Origin: Actinomycetota bacterium
GTDB lineage: Bacteria; Actinomycetota; Actinomycetes; Actinomycetales; Microbacteriaceae
DNA length: 19,240 nucleotides
Assembly: GCA_016870695.1 (NCBI GenBank)
Contig: VGAV01000007.1
Location: 1 to 19,240 of the forward strand
Direction: 5' to 3'
In this document: positions 14,943-19,240 of the stretch, piece by piece
Layout of the letters: each line of letters begins with the position of its first letter
Position numbering within the stretch: the first letter of the stretch is position 1
Made by a program: the position numbers and the translations under genes
The notes under the pieces: model-generated
What the model was told of the DNA's origin: nothing
Database searches by the model: none
What the model saw: only the letters and a program-made list of their open reading frames with translations

Positions 14943-14972
14943 TTGTGCGCGCTCACACGCGCCGCGTAGGCT
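14943..14972 (+). promoter_or_regulatory. Promoter of the secreted GH30 gene
   Basis: -35 TTGTGC (14943-14948), 18-nt spacer, -10 TAGGCT (14967-14972). Transcription would begin near 14979, about 8 nt before the operator at 14987, so a bound repressor would block clearance. The -35 is imperfect, so the call is moderate. Confidence 0.5.
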
Positions 14973-14986
14973 GTGCTCGACGTTCC

Positions 14987-15002
14987 ATGTTGACGTCAAC
15001 AT
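14987..15002. promoter_or_regulatory. LacI-type operator O3, perfect palindrome before the GH30 gene
   Basis: ATGTTGACGTCAACAT, a perfect 16-bp palindrome. It is the consensus of the two sites at 13830 and 13863 and lies between the probable promoter and the GH30 start. Three such sites at the two target promoters define the regulon motif of the neighbouring LacI protein. Confidence 0.85.
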
Positions 15003-15036
15003 CCCCCTGAGGCCGCATCGGAGCGGCCGGATCGGA

Positions 15037-18000
15037 ATGACGATGAAGTCAGCTCGACTGTTGGCCATGACCTGTGCGGTGGCGCTCACCGCCGGTGCCG
15101 TCACGGCGGCGACCCTCGTGTCGCCCCCGGAGAGCAGCGCGGCGGCCACACCGCCCGTGCGCATCGCCCCCAACCCCGCGACGGCGTCGGAGCCGTTCGA
15201 GGGGTGGGGGACGAGCCTCGTCTGGTTCGCCAACGCGACCGGCGGCTACCCCGCCGACGTGCGGCAGCAGCTGTTCGACGCCGTGTTCGGCAAGGAGGGG
15301 CTCAACCTCAACATCGCCCGCTACAACATCGGCGGCGGCAACGCCACCGACGTCCCGCCCTACCTGCGTCCCGGCGGCGCGGTGCCGGGTTTCTGGAACC
15401 CCGAGCTGCCCGCCACGGACGCCCAGGGCGCCATCACGTCGACCTACGCGGATCGTGAGCGGTACAAGGCGGCGTGGAACCCGGACGACCCGACGCACTA
15501 CGACTTCACGGCGGACGAGGCGCAGCGCTGGTGGATCGACGCGCTGAAGGACAAGGTGACCCACTGGGAGGCCTTCAGCAACTCGCCGCCCTACTTCCTC
15601 ACCCAGAGCGGCTTCGTCTCGGGCGGGATCAACAACGCCACGAGCGAGCAGCTGGCCACCGCCGACATGGAGAAGTTCGCGGGGTACCTGACCACCGTGG
15701 TCGACGAGCTCGAGAAGGAGCACGGCATCTCGTTCGACACGATCGATCCGTTCAACGAGCCCAACACGAACTACTGGTCGACGAACATCCCCGCCGGCCA
15801 GACCTGGCCCACGAGCGCGAGCCGCCAGGAGGGCGCGCACATCGGGCCGCAGCGGCAGGACGAGATGATCAAGGTCCTCGCCGCCCGCCTGGCCGACCCC
15901 GATACGCAGACCGACGCGGTCATCTCCGCGATGGACGAGACGAACCCCGGCCTCTTCGCGACGAACTGGAACACCTGGTCGCCCGAGGCGAAGAACGCCG
16001 TCGAGCAGCTCAACGTCCACACCTACGGCACGAGCGGCCGACCGGTGGTGCGCGACATCGCCAAGGCCGCGGACAAGCCGCTCTGGATGAGCGAGGTCGA
16101 GGGCAACTGGACCCCGGGGACGGGCTTCAACCCCGTCGACATCGGCAACGGGCTCGGCATGGCCGAGCACATCGTCGACGACCTGCGCGAGCTCGAGCCC
16201 GACGCGTGGGTGTTCTGGCAGCCCGTCGAGGACCTCTACAACATGGAGAAGGTCGAGAAGCTCAACTGGGGCAGCGTCTTCATCGACTTCGACTGCAACG
16301 CCGACGGGAACTCGGAGCGACGACTGCGCGACGGCGACGCCGACCCGAGCTGCAAGGTGCTCACGAACGAGAAGTTCAACACGGTCCGCAACTTCACCCA
16401 CTACATCGAGCCGGGGGACCGCCTGGTCGCCAGCTCCGACGACCAGTCGACCGCGGCGATCGACGCCGACGGCACCGGCGCCACCGTGGTGCACGTGAAC
16501 AGCGAGACGGCCGAGCACACCGTCGAGATCGACCTGAACGACTTCGGCACCGTCGCGCCCGGGGCCACCGTCACCCCCATCGTGACCACGCAGTCCACCC
16601 TCGCCGACCCGACCGCCAATGCTCTGCGGCAGGGGACGGCCGTGACCGTGAACCCGGCCACGAAGACGGCGCTGCTGACCGTACCGGCCCGCTCCGTGAC
16701 GACCTTCGTCATCGACGGGGTGTCCGGCGTGGCCGACCGCGCGGCCGCGTTCCGCGACGGCCAGGCGGTGCAGCTCACGGGCGTGCAGAGCGGACTCGTC
16801 CTGGACGGCGGCTCCTCGCTCGCCATCCGTCCGGCCGCCACCACCGCCGCCGCGGCGGCGACGCAGACGTGGACCGTCCGCACCCTCAGCGGCGCCGGCA
16901 CCAACCGTCACCGCTTCACCCTCGAGAACGCGGCGGGGCAGTACCTCGCCGTGACGAACGGGGGCACGACCCTCGTCGACTCCGACCCGGCGGCGGCCGC
17001 AGCCGACCGGAACCTGCAGTGGATGGCATCCACCACCGACGGCGCGGCGTTCTCGGTCCTGAGCGTCGGAGCGGAGCGGGTGCTGGACGTCAACGGCGCG
17101 AGCACGCAGCCCGACGCCCGCGTGGGGCTCTGGACCTCGAACGGCGGCGGCAACCAGTCGTGGCGCCTGTCGGGGACCGCCGTCCTGGGCGTCGAGCCGG
17201 TCACGGTGAGCACGCCCGTCGGGAAGGCGCCCAGCCTGCCCGCCGAGGTCACCGCACGGTACGCCGGATCGACCCTCCGCTCGGTCCCCGTGACCTGGCA
17301 GCTGGACGGCACGGACTGGTCGAAGGCGGGCACCGTCACCGTCCGGGGAACCGGCACGGACGTCTTCGGCGCGACCGTCGAGGCGACCGCGACCGTCGAG
17401 ATCGGCGCCTACACCGCGGCACGCCCCCTCTCGATGACCGTCGCGACGGGAACCTCTCTCGCGGCGGTGAAGGCGGCCGCCCCCGGCTCGGTGCAGGCCG
17501 AGGTGCGCGCCGACGGCGCCGGCTTCTGGACCGACGTGGTCTGGGCCTGGGGCGACGTGACCGACGCCGCCTTCGCGAAGACGGGCACCGTCGCCGTGAA
17601 CGGCACCGCGACCGGACCGAGCGGCGAGAAGCTCCCGGCCCGGCTCACGGTCATCGTCACCGCGGCCGTCGAGCGCAACGTCGCTCCGCAGTCCCGTCCG
17701 TCCGCGACCTTCACGGAGAGCGGCTACCCGGTCGAGCGCACCATCAACGGCCAGACCGGTGACAAGGGCTGGTCGAACTGGCGCTCCAACGGCTCGAACG
17801 CCCAGGACACGCTGACGTACGCCCTGGCCGGCACCGAGACGCTGCAGCGCGTCTCCGTGCAGTTCTACCGCGACGGCCGTGCGAGCTGGGCCGACACCCT
17901 GCGCGTCGACCACCGGACGGCGGGCGGCACCTGGGTGCAGGGCGCGCTGCAGACGGTCCCGACGCCCGCGACGGGCGCGCCCAAGGTCGAGGTGGCCCTG

Positions 18001-18630
18001 AACGGCGCGACCGCCGACGAGGTGCGGGTCGTGCTGAACGCGAAATCCGGGTCGTACATGGTCGTGTCCGAGGTCGAGATCCTCGCGTCGGCGCCGTCGC
18101 CGGCCGGCATCGCCGACCTCGCGCGGCTGACGGTCGGCCCGTCGGCGGTGGAGGGCTTCGACCCGGCGCGCACCGACTACGCCGTCACCTCGGCGGGCGA
18201 CGCCCGGCCCGTCCTGAACGCGCAGGCGGTGGACCAGGATGCCGTCGTCCGGATCGTCCAGCCCGCCGATGCGGCCGGCGTCGGAACGGTGCGGGTGACC
18301 GCGCCCGACGGCACGGAGCGTACGTACACGGTGACCGTGACCCGCGCCCCCGCGGCCACGGTGACCGGCACGGCCGCGACCCGCTGCGTCGCGGGCAAGG
18401 CGGTCGTCGTGACGACGGTGCAGAACACCGGCACGACCCGCGCCGACGTGAAGGTCGAGACCCGGTACGGCGTCAAGAGCCTCGGTGCGCTGGAGCCCGG
18501 CGCCCGCGTCTCCTCGTCGTTCAGCACCCGGCAGTCGTCCGTCCCCGAGGGGACCGCGACGATCACCGCGACCGTCGGCGGCACGCCGTCGACGATCACG
18601 GTCGCGGTGCCGGCGGCGACCTGCCGCTGA
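15037..18630 (+). CDS. Secreted multidomain GH30-type glycosidase, probable endo-beta-1,6-galactanase
   Basis: A 1197-residue secreted enzyme. Sec signal peptide about 1-37 (basic start, hydrophobic core, cut near SSAAA). The catalytic barrel with its side beta-sandwich spans about 54-568. [35 protein letters not shown] and [13 protein letters not shown] match bacterial GH30 subfamily 5 galactanases. Acid/base Glu241 lies in DPFNEPN and nucleophile Glu353 in [10 protein letters not shown]. Then come a ricin-type beta-trefoil lectin (569-712, ending GGGNQSWRL), two bacterial Ig-like repeats (719-788, 789-878), an F5/8C-CBM32 domain (881-1018), a cadherin-like beta-sandwich (about 1024-1107) and a CARDB-like end (1117-1196) with Cys1117 and Cys1196 that could pair. 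No sortase signal. The start is ATG 15037 or ATG 15043, which has GGA 6 nt upstream. It would cut beta-1,6-galactan side chains outside the cell; another GH30 exo- or endo-activity is possible. Confidence 0.88.
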   Translation: MTMKSARLLAMTCAVALTAGAVTAATLVSPPESSAAATPPVRIAPNPATASEPFEGWGTSLVWFANATGGYPADVRQQLFDAVFGKEGLNLNIARYNIGGGNATDVPPYLRPGGAVPGFWNPELPATDAQGAITSTYADRERYKAAWNPDDPTHYDFTADEAQRWWIDALKDKVTHWEAFSNSPPYFLTQSGFVSGGINNATSEQLATADMEKFAGYLTTVVDELEKEHGISFDTIDPFNEPNTNYWSTNIPAGQTWPTSASRQEGAHIGPQRQDEMIKVLAARLADPDTQTDAVISAMDETNPGLFATNWNTWSPEAKNAVEQLNVHTYGTSGRPVVRDIAKAADKPLWMSEVEGNWTPGTGFNPVDIGNGLGMAEHIVDDLRELEPDAWVFWQPVEDLYNMEKVEKLNWGSVFIDFDCNADGNSERRLRDGDADPSCKVLTNEKFNTVRNFTHYIEPGDRLVASSDDQSTAAIDADGTGATVVHVNSETAEHTVEIDLNDFGTVAPGATVTPIVTTQSTLADPTANALRQGTAVTVNPATKTALLTVPARSVTTFVIDGVSGVADRAAAFRDGQAVQLTGVQSGLVLDGGSSLAIRPAATTAAAAATQTWTVRTLSGAGTNRHRFTLENAAGQYLAVTNGGTTLVDSDPAAAAADRNLQWMASTTDGAAFSVLSVGAERVLDVNGASTQPDARVGLWTSNGGGNQSWRLSGTAVLGVEPVTVSTPVGKAPSLPAEVTARYAGSTLRSVPVTWQLDGTDWSKAGTVTVRGTGTDVFGATVEATATVEIGAYTAARPLSMTVATGTSLAAVKAAAPGSVQAEVRADGAGFWTDVVWAWGDVTDAAFAKTGTVAVNGTATGPSGEKLPARLTVIVTAAVERNVAPQSRPSATFTESGYPVERTINGQTGDKGWSNWRSNGSNAQDTLTYALAGTETLQRVSVQFYRDGRASWADTLRVDHRTAGGTWVQGALQTVPTPATGAPKVEVALNGATADEVRVVLNAKSGSYMVVSEVEILASAPSPAGIADLARLTVGPSAVEGFDPARTDYAVTSAGDARPVLNAQAVDQDAVVRIVQPADAAGVGTVRVTAPDGTERTYTVTVTRAPAATVTGTAATRCVAGKAVVVTTVQNTGTTRADVKVETRYGVKSLGALEPGARVSSSFSTRQSSVPEGTATITATVGGTPSTITVAVPAATCR

Positions 18631-18638
18631 CGGAAGGA

Positions 18639-18673
18639 CGGGAGGGGCGGCGACGTGGTCGCCGCCCCTCCCG
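18639..18673 (+). terminator. Strong G/C hairpin after the GH30 gene
   Basis: A perfect 16-bp stem (arms 18639-18654 and 18658-18673) with the 3-nt loop GTG, beginning 8 nt past the GH30 stop. No U-run follows. High-GC actinobacterial terminators often lack one, so it is a likely terminator and 3' stabiliser. Confidence 0.8.
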
Positions 18674-18684
18674 GCATGTCCGAT

Positions 18685-18815
18685 GGCGGGTGAGGGACGC
18701 CGTGGCATCCCTCCGCTGCTCTCGGCAGGGGGACAGGCGGGTGAGGGACGCCGTGGCATCCCTCCGCTGCTCTCGGCAGGGGGACAGGCGGGTGCGGGAC
18801 GCCGTGGCATCCCTC
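18685..18815. repeat. 51-bp tandem repeat, about 2.6 copies
   Basis: Two identical 51-bp units (18685-18735, 18736-18786) and a partial third (18787-18815) with one substitution (A to C at the ninth base). Each unit contains a near-palindrome, GAGGGA...TCCCTC, with CGCC/GGCA inside (one mismatch), and the full units also contain CTGC-TCTCG-GCAG. Each copy carries GGCATCC. The period is a multiple of three, so long open frames exist on both strands through the repeat, but nothing else supports coding. It lies between the GH30 terminator and the alcohol dehydrogenase promoter. Confidence 0.92.
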
Positions 18816-18839
18816 GTCAAGGGTTCCGGAACGGGAGGG

Positions 18840-18865
18840 GCGATATCGCAGGATGGAAGCCTGAC
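18840..18865 (+). promoter_or_regulatory. Possible promoter region of the alcohol dehydrogenase gene
   Basis: It contains the perfect palindrome GCGATATCGC (18840-18849) and a -10-like CAGGAT (18849-18854) within an 18-nt stretch, GCAGGATGGAAGCCTGAC. That stretch matches a segment upstream of the cupin leader ORF (6956-6973, minus strand) at 16 of 18 bases. No convincing -35 is seen. It is 25-50 nt before the start codon. Confidence 0.35.
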
Positions 18866-18889
18866 CCCCTCTTCGACCCCAGGAGAACC

Positions 18890-19240
18890 ATGCACGTCAA
18901 CGCCTACGCGGCGTCGTCCGCGACCTCCCCCCTCGAGCCCACGACCATCGAGCGCCGCGACGTCGGCCCGAAGGACGTCCTGATCGACATCGCCTACGCC
19001 GGTATCTGCCACTCCGACATCCACACCATCCGCGGCGAGTGGGGCGAGGTGCCCTACCCCCTGACCGTCGGCCACGAGATCGTCGGCACGGTCGCCGAGG
19101 TCGGCTCGGACGTCACGAAGCACAAGGTCGGCGACCGCGTCGGCGTCGGCTGCATGGTCAACTCGTGCCGCGAGTGCGAGAACTGCCAGGCCGGCGAGGA
19201 GCAGTACTGCCTGAAGGGCAACATCGGCACCTACGGCGCG
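18890..19240 (+). CDS. Zinc-dependent NAD(P)-alcohol dehydrogenase, N-terminal part (3' end outside window)
   Basis: The first 117 codons of a medium-chain zinc alcohol dehydrogenase of the YahK/AdhA (cinnamyl-alcohol-dehydrogenase-like) type. The catalytic-zinc Cys is in [15 protein letters not shown]. The following GHEIVGTV contains the second catalytic residues. The structural-zinc cysteines are in [18 protein letters not shown]. These enzymes interconvert aldehydes and alcohols, usually with NADPH, in the cytoplasm. ATG 18890 has AGGAG at 18881-18885. It has its own upstream region after the terminator and repeat of the preceding gene, so it is probably not part of the arabinogalactan locus. 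Confidence 0.93.
   Translation, partial: MHVNAYAASSATSPLEPTTIERRDVGPKDVLIDIAYAGICHSDIHTIRGEWGEVPYPLTVGHEIVGTVAEVGSDVTKHKVGDRVGVGCMVNSCRECENCQAGEEQYCLKGNIGTYGA

Noticed and set aside
15049..18810. A 1253-codon minus-strand open frame opposite the GH30 gene
   Set aside because: The plus strand encodes an obvious signal peptide, catalytic motifs and several domains; the minus frame has none and crosses the terminator and tandem repeat.
18690..18983. Repeat-containing ORFs through the 51-bp tandem repeat
   Set aside because: The open frames come only from the repeat period being a multiple of three; there is no ribosome site, and one frame runs across the alcohol dehydrogenase start.

Overview
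The window is high-GC (about 71% by eye), densely coded DNA from an actinobacterium, most likely Microbacterium or a close Microbacteriaceae relative. The evidence is third codon positions that are almost always G or C, a TatB with the DPRR-x-DPRRIIRDAL tail seen in that family, two transport genes without ATPases, and promoters that put -10 boxes 6-7 nt from start codons (leaderless mRNAs).

Layout. 1-542: the end of an unidentified gene coupled to tatB. 343-2990 (minus): galT-galK, the Leloir galactose genes. galK runs about 105 codons beyond its normal end, into the antisense of tatB. 3044-4006: a divergent LacI-family regulator. 4077-6038: a divergent TetR regulator / MFS exporter pair, both probably leaderless. 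6060-6315: an AT-richer patch and a Fic C-terminal remnant. 6419-6954 (minus): a cupin gene preceded by a coupled 32-codon ORF. 7006-7082: an intergenic repeat cluster. 7088-13783 (minus): a five-gene operon of two CUT1 permeases, a lipoprotein binding protein, a GH51 alpha-L-arabinofuranosidase and a GH35 beta-galactosidase. 13893-14936: a second, divergent LacI-family regulator. 15037-18630: a 1197-residue secreted multidomain GH30-type enzyme, most like endo-beta-1,6-galactanases. Then come a strong hairpin, a 51-bp tandem repeat and the 5' part of a zinc alcohol dehydrogenase that leaves the window.

How it fits together. 7088-18630 reads as a locus for type II arabinogalactan (plant arabinogalactan-protein) side chains. 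The secreted GH30 enzyme would cut beta-1,6-galactan. The ABC importer would take up the oligosaccharides, probably with an ATPase encoded elsewhere. Cytoplasmic GH51 and GH35 enzymes would release arabinose and galactose, and galK/galT would process the galactose. The regulatory DNA supports one coordinated system. A 16-bp palindrome (ATGTTGACGTCAACAT or close variants) occurs twice over a near-consensus promoter for the transporter operon and once downstream of the GH30 promoter. Related sites flank the galT promoter in the same two-operator layout. The two LacI proteins have nearly identical recognition helices. Specificities, effectors and cross-regulation are inference.
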